Notes: generated from the sequence alone by a model not told the origin. Positions 1 to 10,000 are shown, numbered from the stretch's first letter. The stretch: DNA of 64,000 nt from Pseudomonas sp. Irchel s3h14 (GCF_900187425.1 NZ_FYDJ01000007.1:1-64000), one strand, 5' to 3'. Translations and numbers: made by a program.

Positions 1-215
1 CGCCCCATCGAGAGGCCGAGTGGAGGTTCTGCGCAGTGGGCAACCCGGCATGGATGCCGGGTTAGCCGCCCCCGGCCATGGATGGCCGATGGCGGCGGGC
101 CCACGGAGCAGGACCGGAGCGAGGGCATGGCGAGCCTAGGCGAGCCACCGAACGAAAGGGGCAAGAGCCCTTTGGTTACTTTGGGGCTTTTCCAAAGTGA
201 CTCGCTGTAAAAGCG
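1..215. repeat. Hairpin-rich intergenic element, Pseudomonas type
   Basis: No gene is visible here. Two perfect dyads lie close together: AACCCGGCAT-GG-ATGCCGGGTT at 42-63 and CGGCCAT-GG-ATGGCCG at 73-88. They are followed by a stretch (about 150-215) reading 'gagccctttggttacttt' and 'ccaaagtgactcgctgtaaa', which I recognise as a recurrent intergenic pattern in fluorescent pseudomonads. The repeat identity is from memory of the genus; only the dyads are directly seen. The element may continue left of the window. Confidence 0.4.
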
Positions 216-268
216 AAACCAATAGCAGCCGTTACCGCAGAAATGGATATGTACTGAGCCAAAAGACG

Positions 269-296
269 CCTTCGCGAGCAAGCCCGCTCCCACATT
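269..296. repeat. Single REP element
   Basis: The stretch 'cttcgcgagcaagcccgctc' followed by 'ccacat' is a variant of the Pseudomonas REP consensus. It is the same family as the doublet at 15817-15921. It lies just past the stop of the DGC-protein gene, a usual place for REP sequences, and may help end or stabilise that transcript. Confidence 0.6.
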
Positions 297-313
297 TGGA
301 TTTTCGTTGGCCC

Positions 314-712
314 TCAGGCCATCGTTTCCTGGTGGCATACATGCTGCCGAGCATCACTGGCAATCAACTGCCTGATCTCTTCAAACAACTCATCCCCCTG
401 CGCCTCCGTGCAGTCCTCGCCATAGCGCTTGCGCAACCCGTAATGGCTAAGAATCAAATGCACATCCGCGTGCAGCCCATGCTGCTTCAAGCAGTTTTCA
501 ACGCATTGCAACGGGCAACCATCCAGCGCAAAAATCCGCCGTCCCGAACGTGCCTTGTTGACCAGCGCCGCCACATGCCCGCCGACCCCGACGATGCAGG
601 ACATTTCAGCCAGACCGCTGCGATCGAGCCGCACAGCCAGGGTATTGGCCAGTTGGGCGACGTTGGAGCAGCCTGAGCAGGAGTAAATCAGGGGCAAGGT
701 TGAACGGGGCAT
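314..712 (-). CDS. DGC-domain putative zinc-binding protein
   Basis: This small protein of 132 residues contains the DGCPLQC motif (DGCxxxC, about residues 63-69) that names the DGC family of presumed zinc-binding proteins. Further cysteines lie in CSGCSNVA near the N-terminus (about residues 11-14) and in the middle (SCIVGVGGH). I start it at the ATG at 712, which has a GGAG-type ribosome site; the longer upstream reading frame is an antisense shadow of dnr. It lies 74 bases downstream of dnr on the same strand and probably shares its transcript, which hints at a role in anaerobic or nitric-oxide-linked metabolism. No biochemical function is known to me. Confidence 0.8.
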   Translation of the reverse strand: MPRSTLPLIYSCSGCSNVAQLANTLAVRLDRSGLAEMSCIVGVGGHVAALVNKARSGRRIFALDGCPLQCVENCLKQHGLHADVHLILSHYGLRKRYGEDCTEAQGDELFEEIRQLIASDARQHVCHQETMA

Positions 713-786
713 GAGCGCTCTCCATGGATGGACTTCTTCAGTGTGCAAGGCCGGTGGCATTGCGCATTGACTGCGGTCAATTCCGT

Positions 787-1461
787 CTATTGGAACGCCG
801 CGAGATCCTCTTCGGCAAGGATGCTGATGTTGCGCCGTTCCATCGCGATCAGGCCGCTGTCCACCAGGCGGTGCAAGATCCGCGAAAAGGTTTCCGGCTG
901 GATACCCAACTTCGAGGCCACCAGGCGTTTGGACACCTGCAAGACAATCAAGCCGCTGACCGGGTTGCGTTCCTGGAACAGGAAATTGATCACCCGCCGA
1001 CTCGCACTGGCCATGGTCAACGTGTCGATGTCGCGCAGACGCAGGTGCAGGTGCACGCTCATGCTCGCCAGGATCGCCAGGCAAACTTTCGGCTGGTCTT
1101 CGAGGGCGTTGCGGTAATGGCTGCCCTCGATACTCACCAGCACGCTGTCCTTCAGCGCCGTGGCACTGACCGGGTAGAGACGGGCCTGGCTGAACAGCAA
1201 GGCTTCGGCAAACGTCTGGCCGGGCTGAATGATCTCCACCAGGTTTTCCTGGCCTTCGCCGGTAAGCCGGTACAACTTGATCTGGCCGCTGACCAGCAGG
1301 AAAAAGCGCTTGGCCGGGTCCCCTTGGTGCATGAGTGTGCTGTGACAGGCCAGGCGCTTGAGCATCGCCAGGCCGCAGACTTCCTCGAAGATTTTCTCCG
1401 GTAGCTGGCTGAACAGATGGTGACGACGCAACGTTAAAACGATGGAAGGGTGGGTCAGCAT
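787..1461 (-). CDS. dnr: Dnr-type Crp/Fnr regulator of denitrification
   Basis: This 224-residue transcription factor has an N-terminal cyclic-nucleotide-binding-like fold (about residues 10-130), a long dimer helix, and a C-terminal winged helix whose recognition segment reads IQPETFSRILHRL, the signature I associate with Pseudomonas Dnr. The Fnr/Anr N-terminal cysteine cluster for a 4Fe-4S centre is absent, as in Dnr, which senses nitric oxide through haem. The ATG at 1461 is preceded by GGAGG seven bases away. The gene follows narL on the same strand, with a NarL-type site in the gap. It is expected to act on TTGAT-N4-ATCAA boxes, three of which occur in this window. A Dnr subtype other than the classical one is possible. 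Confidence 0.87.
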   Translation of the reverse strand: MLTHPSIVLTLRRHHLFSQLPEKIFEEVCGLAMLKRLACHSTLMHQGDPAKRFFLLVSGQIKLYRLTGEGQENLVEIIQPGQTFAEALLFSQARLYPVSATALKDSVLVSIEGSHYRNALEDQPKVCLAILASMSVHLHLRLRDIDTLTMASASRRVINFLFQERNPVSGLIVLQVSKRLVASKLGIQPETFSRILHRLVDSGLIAMERRNISILAEEDLAAFQ

Positions 1462-1525
1462 GGCGTACCTCCGCTGACGCTCATAGTAGAGAGCGCCGGC
1501 CGGATGACCTATGCCTCTGCCGGCC

Positions 1526-1541
1526 TACCTCCAAAGAGGCA
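1526..1541. promoter_or_regulatory. NarL-type 7-2-7 site upstream of dnr
   Basis: TACCTCC-AA-AGAGGCA is an inverted pair of NarL heptamers (TACYYMT type) separated by two bases. It lies between the narL stop and the dnr start, about 65 bases before the dnr ATG. It suggests that nitrate, through NarXL, controls dnr. Confidence 0.7.
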
Positions 1542-1547
1542 TGCCCC

Positions 1548-2195
1548 TCAGCCCGCATTGCGCAAGTGCTCCATGGCCCACACCGCCGCTTCGACCCGCG
1601 AGCGCAAACCGAGTTTGTGCAGCAGGTTTTTCACGTGAACCTTGACCGTGCCTTCGGTGATGCCCAGCTTGTGCCCGATGACTTTGTTGCTGAAGCCGCT
1701 GGCGATGGTTTTCAGCACCTGACGTTCACGCTCGGTCAGTTCCACCACGGTCTGGCGCTGCGGTGAGCGCAGTGCCTGGGCCATGACTTGGGTCAGCCCC
1801 GGGCTGATCACCAATTCGCCGTTCAAGGCATTGCGGATGTACTGAATCAACAGCTCGGGTTCCATGTCCTTGAGCAGGTAGCCGTCTGCATCCAGACGCA
1901 ACGCGTCGCGAATATCGTCTTCGGCATCCGAGACCGTGAACAGCAGCACCTTGCCGGTGTAGTGCATCGCCCGTAATTGGCGCAGGGTTTCAATGCCATT
2001 CATTAGCGGCATGTTGTTATCGAGCAACACCAGATCCGGTTGCAGCGGTTCGATCAGACTGAGTGCTTCTTCTCCGTTGTTGGCTTCACCGACGATCAGG
2101 AAATCATCTTCGAGTTCGAGCATCTGGCGGATGCCGTGACGCATCATCGGATGGTCGTCGACCAGCAGGATGGTGTGTTGCAGGGAGGGGTTCAT
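1548..2195 (-). CDS. narL: Nitrate response regulator NarL
   Basis: This 215-residue response regulator has a receiver domain with the acidic pair in LLVDDHP, the phospho-acceptor Asp in LVLLDNNMP (about residue 59) and Lys in YLLKDMEP. It ends in a LuxR/NarL helix-turn-helix (about residues 150-210: LTERERQVLK... GITEGTVKVHVKNLL). Its ATG overlaps the narX stop by four bases (ATGA), so the two are translationally coupled. NarL phosphorylated by NarX binds TACYYMT heptamers; such sites are present upstream of narX/narK1 and of dnr. Confidence 0.95.
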   Translation of the reverse strand: MNPSLQHTILLVDDHPMMRHGIRQMLELEDDFLIVGEANNGEEALSLIEPLQPDLVLLDNNMPLMNGIETLRQLRAMHYTGKVLLFTVSDAEDDIRDALRLDADGYLLKDMEPELLIQYIRNALNGELVISPGLTQVMAQALRSPQRQTVVELTERERQVLKTIASGFSNKVIGHKLGITEGTVKVHVKNLLHKLGLRSRVEAAVWAMEHLRNAG

Positions 2196-3994
2196 GTGAC
2201 GCTACCTTCTGTTTGCTGCCCGAGAAACTCCGGTTGGAATTCCAGTTGGACGCGGGTGCCTTGCGGCTCCCTGGAGACTATTTCGAGTTGACCGCGCAAG
2301 CTGCGGGCCCGCTCATCCATGATTTTCAGGCCGTGGTGTTCGCGTTGGTCGACGTTGCCGCTGAAGCCGCGCCCGTCGTCTTCGACGATGAGCCTCACGG
2401 TTTCACCGTCCGGACGCAGTTGCAGCCAGGCGTTTTGCGCATGGGCGTGGCGCAGGCAGTTGGAGAGCGCCTCGCGGGTGATCTGCAAGATGTGGATTTG
2501 CTCGCTGGCCGATAGCTGAAAGGCCAGCGCATCGACGTGCAGGTGCACCTGGAATTCGCCGCGACGGGAGAACTCCTCGGCGGTGTCCTTGAGTTCCTGT
2601 ACCAGCCCCGCATCGTGAATCTGCAAGCGAAAGGTGGTCAGCAACTCGCGTAACTGGCGGTAGGCATTGTTCAGTCCTTCGCGCAGTTCAGCGGTGACGT
2701 TTTCCAGGGTTTCGACCGGTTCGCCACGGCGCATCAGGGTCTGCAGGCGGCTGACTTGCAGCTTCATGTAGGACAGGGCCTGGGCCAGCGAGTCGTGCAG
2801 TTCGCGGGCGATGATCGTGCGTTCGTCGAGCAACAGCAGGCGATGATCCTGTTCCCGTTGACGCTTGAGCGAGAGCGAGGTGCCAATCAGGTTGGCCAGG
2901 GCCTGGATCAGTTGGGTTTCCCAGGCTTGGGTTGGATGTCCGTCGACAAAATGCGCCTTGAGTTCACCCAGTTCACTGCCCTGGTTGCTGATGCTGAACG
3001 TTTGAGGACTGGCTTTATGGTGCTTCTGACACGTGGCGCAATCGCTGCTGGCGCAGACTTCGCGGATGTTCGCGCCATGCAGGGCGAGCAACTGCTGGGC
3101 CGGTGCCTGCATTTGTCCTTGCAGACACAGCGACAGGCGCAAGCCGGGCAGGCGTTGCTGGAAGCGTCGAATCAACTCATCCAGACCTTCGGCATTGGCC
3201 AGGCGTGTGGCCAGGCTTCGGCTGCTTTGGTACAGCAACTCGAGGGCGGCATTGGCTTGTTGCAGGTTCAGGGTTTTTTGCTGGACCTGACTCTCAAGCG
3301 TGCGATGCGAGTCTTCGATCGTCTCGGCCATGGCGTTGAAGCTCATGGCCAACTGGCCCAGTTCGTCGTGGGACTGATGGTTGACCCGCACCTTGAAATC
3401 GCCGCGACGGAAGCGCTGGGTCGCGTCCACCAACTCTTTCAAGGGCATGACGACCCCGTACTGCAATTCGTAGAGCCCAATCAGCAGGACGAACAGGGTG
3501 GTGAACAAGGCGAGGCCCTGGATCACCTGTTGCCAACCTTGCTTCTGTTCGCTTTGACGCTGCAACAGGTTGACGAACTGGTTCAGTTGTTCAATGAAGG
3601 GCAGAGCCTGGACCTGAAAATAGGCGGCATCGCCACGCTCCAGTGCCGGGCGCAAATCCTCATTCCAGTGTTGCTGGATTTGCCCGTAGCTGATTTGCAG
3701 CGCGGCGGTCGGGCCATCTTCCAGCACTGCCTTGAGTGACTGGCTGTTGAGGCGGGTTTGCAGGCTGTCGCTGATGGCGATGATTTCTTCGCCGGTTGCA
3801 CCCGCGGCCAGTTTCCAGCTCAGGTGGTAAGTCTCCATGCGCACCGAGCCTGCGGTGTTGATGGCGGCCGCATCGCCTTGGCTGAACCAGGCGATCAGTC
3901 CGGCGCTCAACGAACTGGCGAGGGCGAGCACGGCGATCAGGATCACCGCCAGCCCGGCGCGAGCGGGCAGGGAACTGCGCAACCAGCGCACCAT
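2192..3994 (-). CDS. narX: Nitrate/nitrite sensor histidine kinase NarX
   Basis: This 600-residue membrane kinase has TM1 at about residues 14-36, then a periplasmic domain holding the NarX P-box (NTAGSVRMETY, about 46-56) that contacts nitrate. TM2 is at about 157-178, followed by a HAMP domain and coiled coil. A central module contains the cysteine group CASSDCATC. The HisKA_3 box is IIARELHDSLAQALSYM, with the phosphorylated His after AREL, and a HATPase domain has EALSNCLRHAHA and VEDDGRGF. All of these are expected for NarX. It is transcribed divergently from narK1 and is coupled to narL by an ATGA overlap. No strong ribosome site is seen before the ATG. Confidence 0.95.
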   Translation of the reverse strand: MVRWLRSSLPARAGLAVILIAVLALASSLSAGLIAWFSQGDAAAINTAGSVRMETYHLSWKLAAGATGEEIIAISDSLQTRLNSQSLKAVLEDGPTAALQISYGQIQQHWNEDLRPALERGDAAYFQVQALPFIEQLNQFVNLLQRQSEQKQGWQQVIQGLALFTTLFVLLIGLYELQYGVVMPLKELVDATQRFRRGDFKVRVNHQSHDELGQLAMSFNAMAETIEDSHRTLESQVQQKTLNLQQANAALELLYQSSRSLATRLANAEGLDELIRRFQQRLPGLRLSLCLQGQMQAPAQQLLALHGANIREVCASSDCATCQKHHKASPQTFSISNQGSELGELKAHFVDGHPTQAWETQLIQALANLIGTSLSLKRQREQDHRLLLLDERTIIARELHDSLAQALSYMKLQVSRLQTLMRRGEPVETLENVTAELREGLNNAYRQLRELLTTFRLQIHDAGLVQELKDTAEEFSRRGEFQVHLHVDALAFQLSASEQIHILQITREALSNCLRHAHAQNAWLQLRPDGETVRLIVEDDGRGFSGNVDQREHHGLKIMDERARSLRGQLEIVSREPQGTRVQLEFQPEFLGQQTEGSVT

Positions 3995-4074
3995 CAGCGC
4001 AGGTCCGGGAAAAAATCAGGAAAACCGAGCATGTGCAGCTCCAGGATGGGTTTTGCCGCCGATCCCGGGCGCGC

Positions 4075-4090
4075 TACCTCTAAAGAGTTG
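4075..4090. promoter_or_regulatory. NarL-type site, narX side
   Basis: TACCTCT-AA-AGAGTTG fits an inverted NarL heptamer pair with a two-base spacer; the right half is imperfect. It lies 80 bases upstream of narX and may autoregulate narXL. Confidence 0.6.
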
Positions 4091-4171
4091 TCGACTGATC
4101 CTTGTCAGCAAAAACCTTGGCGGAAAACCCTAAGACGCTGATAAACCGATGGTTTTAGGGTTTTCCTGCAC

Positions 4172-4187
4172 TACCTCCTTAGAGGTA
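4172..4187. promoter_or_regulatory. NarL-type 7-2-7 site, narK1 side
   Basis: TACCTCC-TT-AGAGGTA is a near-perfect inverted NarL heptamer pair. Its centre is 53 bases upstream of the centre of the Anr/Dnr box at 4226-4239, a layout suited to joint activation of the narK1 operon by nitrate and low oxygen. Confidence 0.8.
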
Positions 4188-4225
4188 GACCGCACAAGCA
4201 TAGGCCTATGCCCATATGGGCTTCG

Positions 4226-4239
4226 TTGACATGGATCAA
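4226..4239 (+). promoter_or_regulatory. Anr/Dnr box of the narK1K2GHJI promoter
   Basis: TTGAC-ATGG-ATCAA matches the Fnr-family consensus TTGAT-N4-ATCAA at nine of ten fixed positions. A -10 like sequence TAGTCT lies at 4262-4267, with centre-to-centre spacing of 32 bases, typical of a class II activated promoter. The narK1 GTG start follows at 4299. Confidence 0.85.
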
Positions 4240-4298
4240 GTTTTTGCGGGGTTGGCCTCTCTAGTCTGCCGCCATGGCTAATTGATTGGAGAGCATTT

Positions 4299-5603
4299 GT
4301 GAACCAACCGCGTGTACGACAAGGCTTGGTGCTGGGCATGAGCACGCTGGCCTTCACTGTCTGTTTCATGGTCTGGATGATGTTTGCCGTGCTCGGGGTG
4401 CCGATCAAGGACCTTCTCCAGCTCAACGAAACCCAGTTCGGCCTGCTGGCCGCGACCCCGGTGCTGACCGGCTCGCTGGTGCGGTTGCCGCTGGGTCTGC
4501 TGACCGACCGCTTTGGCGGGCGCAGCGTGTTCTTCCTGCTGATGCTGGCCTGCGTGGCGCCGCTGTACCTGATCAGTCACGCCACCGCCTACTGGCAGTT
4601 CCTGGTGCTGGGCTTGTTCGTCGGCCTGGCCGGCGGCTCGTTCTCGGTCGGGATTGCCTACGTCGCCAAATGGTTCGACAAAGAGAATCAGGGCTTCGCG
4701 ATGGGCATCTTCGGCGCCGGTAACGCCGGGGCCGCAGTCACCAAGTTTCTCGCCCCGGCGCTGATCGCTGCCGGCAGCTGGCAGTTGGTGCCGAAAGTCT
4801 TCAGCGCGATCCTCTTTATTACTGCGCTGTTGTTCTGGTTCCTCAGCGCTGAAAACAAGGACCACCGCAGTGCCAGCGGCGCCACCTTGCGTGAGCAGTT
4901 GAGCTCGCTGAAGGACCCGGCGGTGTGGCGCTACTGCCAGTACTACTCGATCGTTTTCGGTGGTTATGTCGCCCTCGCGCTGTGGATGACCAAGTACTAC
5001 GTGCAGGAATACGGTTTCAGCCTGCAAAGCGCGGCGCTGCTGGCGGCCTGTTTTTCCCTGCCCGGCGGCGTGCTGCGTGCGGTCGGCGGCTGGATGTCGG
5101 ATCGCTGGGGGGCGCAAAGCGTGACCTGGTGGGTGTTGTGGGTCAGCTGGATCTGCCTGTTCCTGCTCTCGTATCCCCAAACCCAGCTGCAAGTGCAAAC
5201 GATCAATGGCCCGGTGGATTTCCACATCGGCCTCAATCCCGCGCTGTTCACCGTCCTGCTGTTCGTCATGGGCATCGCCTTCGCGTTCGGCAAGGCCTCG
5301 GTCTTCAAGTACATCGCCAACGACTACCCGAAAAACATGGGCGCGGTGTCCGGCATCGTCGGCCTCGCCGGTGGCCTGGGCGGTTTCGTGCTGCCGATCC
5401 TGTTCGGCGCCCTGGTGGACCTCACCGGCGTGCGCTCTTCCTGCTTCATGTTGATGTACGGCGTGGTCTGGGTCTCCCTCACCTGGATGTACTTCAGCGA
5501 AATACGCAAAAGCGCGGTGCTGGGTAAAGCACCGCTGCTGACTCCGTCCCCGATTTCCAGCATTGCCCTAGGAGAAGAACATGTCCGTTCTGCAAAAGCC
5601 TGA
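4299..5603 (+). CDS. narK1: Nitrate/nitrite MFS transporter NarK1
   Basis: This 434-residue major facilitator has about 12 membrane helices and the NarK-type glycine-rich segments (GLAGGSFSVGIAYVAKWF and GIVGLAGGLGGFVLPI, the nitrate signature in helices 5 and 11). NarK1-type proteins of pseudomonads are thought to bring nitrate in by proton symport. I use the GTG at 4299, preceded by TTGGAGAGC, since no ATG in frame is better placed. It is the first gene of the long narK1K2GHJI transcript, controlled by the Anr and NarL sites upstream, and its end overlaps narK2 by 23 bases. Confidence 0.92.
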   Translation: MNQPRVRQGLVLGMSTLAFTVCFMVWMMFAVLGVPIKDLLQLNETQFGLLAATPVLTGSLVRLPLGLLTDRFGGRSVFFLLMLACVAPLYLISHATAYWQFLVLGLFVGLAGGSFSVGIAYVAKWFDKENQGFAMGIFGAGNAGAAVTKFLAPALIAAGSWQLVPKVFSAILFITALLFWFLSAENKDHRSASGATLREQLSSLKDPAVWRYCQYYSIVFGGYVALALWMTKYYVQEYGFSLQSAALLAACFSLPGGVLRAVGGWMSDRWGAQSVTWWVLWVSWICLFLLSYPQTQLQVQTINGPVDFHIGLNPALFTVLLFVMGIAFAFGKASVFKYIANDYPKNMGAVSGIVGLAGGLGGFVLPILFGALVDLTGVRSSCFMLMYGVVWVSLTWMYFSEIRKSAVLGKAPLLTPSPISSIALGEEHVRSAKA

Positions 5604-6978
5604 CAAAGGCCCGGTCATTCATGACTGGCGCCCCGAGGACCCAGCATTCTGGGGAAGTAGTGGCAAACAGACCGCCACGCGCAACTTGTGGATTTCCATT
5701 CCTGCGCTGCTGTTGGCCTTTGCGGTGTGGATGGTCTGGAGCACGGTGATCGTGCGTTTGAACGCCATCGGCTTCAGCTTCACCACCGACCAGTTGTTCT
5801 GGCTGGCGGCATTGCCGGGGCTGTCCGGGGCGACCTTGCGCGTTTTCTATTCCTTTATGGTGCCGATCTTCGGCGGCCGTCGCTGGACCGCCCTGAGCAC
5901 CGCGTCGCTGTTGTTGCCCTCGATCTGGATGGGCTTCGCCGTGCAGGACCCGAGCACCTCCTACAGTGTGTTCGTGTTGATTGCCTTGCTCTGCGGTTTT
6001 GGTGGCGGCAACTTCGCCTCGAGCATGTCCAACATCAGCTTCTTCTATCCCAAGTCGCAGCAGGGCACGGCCCTTGGCCTCAACGCCGGGCTGGGTAACC
6101 TGGGCGTCTCGGTGATGCAGTTCTGTGTACCGCTGGTGATTACCTTCGGTGTGTTCGGTTTCATGGGCGGCTCGCCGCAAGCGTTGCCGGATGGCGGCCA
6201 GTTGTGGTTGCAGAACGCCGGCTTCATCTGGGTGCCGTTCATTGTCTTGGTGACGGTGCTGGCCTGGTTCGGCATGAATGACCTGTCCAGTGCCCGCGCT
6301 TCCTTCAGCGAGCAGGCCGTCATCTTCAAACGCAAACACAACTGGCTGATGTGCTGGTTGTACCTGGCGACCTTCGGTTCGTTCATCGGTTTCTCCGCCG
6401 CGTTTCCGCTGCTGATCAAAACCTCGTTCCCGGATGTCATCGCGTTGAAATTCGCCTTCCTCGGCCCGTTGGTCGGTGCGCTGGTACGCCCATTGGGCGG
6501 CTGGCTGGCGGACAAGCTCGGCGGCGCGAAAGTGACCTTGTGGAACTTCGTGGCGATGATCGTGATGGTCTTCGGCGTCATGCACTTCCTGCCGCAGAAC
6601 GGTGGGCCCGGCAACTTCTACGGCTATCTCGGCATGTTCATGCTGCTGTTCATTACCACTGGCATCGGCAACGGCTCCACCTTCCGCATGATCCCGGTGA
6701 TCTTCCGCACCCAGCACGAAAAAGCCTCGGCCGGCAAACCACCGGCAGTACGCGAACAAGCCTTGAAAAACGCCGGCAAGGAATCCGCTGCGGTCCTGGG
6801 CTTCAGTTCGGCCATGGGCGCCTTCGGTGCGTTCTTCATTCCCAAATCCTTCGGCTCTTCGATGGCCCTGACCGGCGGCCCGGAGATGGCCTTCTACATG
6901 TTCGTCGGCTTTTACCTGAGCTGCATCGTCGTGACGTGGTGGTGGTACGCGCGCAAAGGCGCAGCGACTCCCTGCTAA
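5581..6978 (+). CDS. narK2: Nitrate/nitrite antiporter NarK2
   Basis: This 465-residue NarK-family transporter has about 12 helices and the motif GFGGGNFASSMSNISFFYP in the fifth helix, typical of NarK2-type nitrate/nitrite antiporters. The N-terminal cytoplasmic tail of about 35 residues is longer than in NarK1. The ATG at 5581 follows TAGGAGAAGAAC, a good ribosome site, inside the end of narK1. Tandem narK1 and narK2 feed cytoplasmic nitrate to NarG and export nitrite. It is in one operon with narG, 69 bases downstream. Confidence 0.93.
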   Translation: MSVLQKPDKGPVIHDWRPEDPAFWGSSGKQTATRNLWISIPALLLAFAVWMVWSTVIVRLNAIGFSFTTDQLFWLAALPGLSGATLRVFYSFMVPIFGGRRWTALSTASLLLPSIWMGFAVQDPSTSYSVFVLIALLCGFGGGNFASSMSNISFFYPKSQQGTALGLNAGLGNLGVSVMQFCVPLVITFGVFGFMGGSPQALPDGGQLWLQNAGFIWVPFIVLVTVLAWFGMNDLSSARASFSEQAVIFKRKHNWLMCWLYLATFGSFIGFSAAFPLLIKTSFPDVIALKFAFLGPLVGALVRPLGGWLADKLGGAKVTLWNFVAMIVMVFGVMHFLPQNGGPGNFYGYLGMFMLLFITTGIGNGSTFRMIPVIFRTQHEKASAGKPPAVREQALKNAGKESAAVLGFSSAMGAFGAFFIPKSFGSSMALTGGPEMAFYMFVGFYLSCIVVTWWWYARKGAATPC

Positions 6979-7047
6979 GACGACCCGAATCCAACCATTG
7001 CGTGGGCGGGGCACAGAACCCCGCAGCAAGCCTGAGAGGACTACACC

Positions 7048-10000
7048 GTGAGTCATTTACTGGATCAACTGAAGTTTTTCAATCGCAAGCAAAACGAGTT
7101 TTCCGACGGTCATGGCGAGACCCGCAAAGAGTCTCGCGACTGGGAGAACGTCTACCGTTCGCGCTGGCAGTACGACAAGATCGTGCGGTCCACCCACGGG
7201 GTGAACTGCACCGGTTCCTGCTCGTGGAAGATCTACGTCAAGAACGGCCTGATCACCTGGGAAACCCAGCAGACCGACTATCCGCGTACCCGTAACGATC
7301 TGCCGAACCATGAGCCCCGTGGCTGCCCGCGTGGTGCCAGTTACAGCTGGTACATCTACAGCGCCAACCGGCTCAAGTACCCGAAAATCCGCAAGCCGTT
7401 GCTCAAGCTCTGGCGCGATGCGCGGCAGACCATGGCGCCGGTGGAAGCCTGGGCCAGCATCGTCGAGGACAAGGCCAAGGCCGACTCCTATAAAAGCAAA
7501 CGCGGCATGGGTGGCTTCATTCGCTCCAACTGGGAGGAAGTCAACGAGATCATCGCTGCCGCCAACGTCTATACGATCAAGCAATACGGCCCTGACCGGA
7601 TCGTCGGTTTCTCGCCGATCCCGGCCATGTCGATGGTCAGCTATGCCGCGGGTTCGCGTTACCTGTCGCTGATCGGTGGCGCCTGCCTGAGCTTCTACGA
7701 CTGGTACTGCGACTTGCCACCGGCCTCGCCGATGGTCTGGGGCGAGCAGACCGACGTGCCGGAATCGGCCGACTGGTACAACTCCAACTACATCATTGCC
7801 TGGGGCTCCAACGTCCCGCAGACCCGTACTCCCGACGCGCACTTCTTTACCGAAGTCCGTTACAAGGGCACCAAGACCGTCGCGATCACTCCGGACTACT
7901 CGGAAGTCGCCAAGCTCACCGACCTGTGGCTGAACCCTAAACAAGGCACCGATGCGGCGCTGGCCCAGGCGTTCAACCATGTGATCTTCAAAGAATTCCA
8001 CCTGGACAAACCGAGCGCCTATTTCACCGACTACGCCAAGCGCTTCACCGATTTGCCGGTGCTGGTGCTGCTCAAGCAAATGGTCGACAAGGCACCGGGC
8101 GCCGGTTACCAGCCGGACCGCTTCCTGCGCGCCAGTGACCTGACCGACAACCTCGGCCAGGAAAACAACCCGGAATGGAAAACCATCGCCCTCGATGTCA
8201 GCGGCGAACTGGTGTCCCCTCAGGGCTCCATCGGTTATCGCTGGGGCGAGAAGGGCAAGTGGAACATCCTGCCTCGTGAAGGCGGCGAAGGCCGTGAGAT
8301 CGATCTGAAACTGAGCCTGATCGGCGATGACGTTGCCGAAGTGGCGTTCCCGTATTTTGCCGGCGAGTCCCACGAGCACTTCCAGCACGTGGCCGGCGAT
8401 GCCGTGCAATACCGCCGAGTGCCGGTGCATAACGTGGTGCTGGCGGACGGCAGCGTGGCCAAAGTCGCCACCGTGTTCGACCTGTCGGCCGCCAACCTGG
8501 CGATCGATCGCGGCCTCGGCGGCGACAACGTAGCCAAGGATTACGACGACGCCTCGGTGCCTGGCACCCCGGCGTGGCAGGAGCAGATCACCGGCGTCAG
8601 CCGCGAGAAAGCCATCCAGATTGCCCGTGAGTTCGCCGACAACGCCGACAAGACCAAGGGTCGCTCGATGATCATCGTCGGCGCGGCGATGAACCACTGG
8701 TACCACATGGACATGAACTACCGCGGGCTGATCAACATGCTCATGCTCTGCGGGTGTGTCGGTCAGACCGGTGGCGGTTGGGCGCACTATGTGGGTCAGG
8801 AAAAACTCCGTCCGCAATGCGGCTGGCTGCCATTGGCGTTCGGCCTGGACTGGAACCGTCCGCCTCGCCAAATGAACGGCACCAGCTTCTTCTACGCCCA
8901 CAGTTCGCAGTGGCGCCACGAGAAGATGAGCATGCACGACGTGCTCTCGCCATTGGCCGACAAATCGCAATTCCCTGAGCATGCGCTGGACTACAACATC
9001 CGCGCCGAACGTGCCGGCTGGTTGCCCAGCGCACCGCAACTCAACACTAACCCTTTGCACATTTGCCGTGATGCGGCTGCGGCCGGCATGGACCCGAAAG
9101 ACTACGTGGTCAAGTCGCTGCAGGACGGTTCGCTGCGCTTCTCCTGCGAACAGCCGGACAGCCCGGTCAACTTCCCGCGCAACATGTTCATCTGGCGTTC
9201 CAACCTGCTGGGCTCCTCGGGCAAGGGCCACGAGTACATGCTCAAGTACCTGCTGGGCACCAAAAACGGGGTGATGAACGAAGACATCGGCCAGGTCGGC
9301 GACTGCAAACCCGAAGAAGCCGAATGGGTGGACGAGGGCGCCATCGGCAAGCTCGATCTGGTCACCACGCTGGACTTCCGCATGTCCTCGACCTGCGTCT
9401 ATTCCGACATCGTGTTGCCGACGGCAACCTGGTACGAAAAAGACGACATGAACACCTCGGACATGCACCCGTTCATTCACCCGTTGTCGGCCGCCATCGA
9501 CCCGGCATGGGAATCGCGTTCCGACTGGGAAATCTACAAAGGCATCGCCAAGGCGTTTTCCAGCATGTCCGAAGGGCATCTGGGCGTTGAAAAGGATCTG
9601 GTGACCATCCCGTTGATGCACGACAGCGTCGGCGAACTGGCCCAACCGTTTGGCGGCACCGACTGGAAAAGCGACGGCGTGGCACCGGTGCCGGGCAAGA
9701 ACGCACCGAACCTGCATGTGGTGGAGCGTGACTACCCGAACATCTACAAGCAGTTCTCGTCCCTCGGGCCATTGCTGGAGAAACATGGCAACGGCGGCAA
9801 AGGCATCAACTGGAACACCGAAGACGAAGTGAAATTCCTCGGTGAACTCAATCACAAAGAAGGCGATGCCGGTATTAGCCAGGGTCGGCCGAAAATCGAC
9901 ACGGCGATCGATGCCGCTGAAGTGATCCTGTCCCTGGCCCCGGAAACCAACGGCCAGGTCGCTGTGAAAGCCTGGGCCGCGCTGTCGGAGTTCACCGGCA

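Noticed and set aside
787..1461. Identification of the Crp/Fnr protein as Anr
   Set aside because: The N-terminal cysteine cluster needed for the Anr 4Fe-4S centre is absent.
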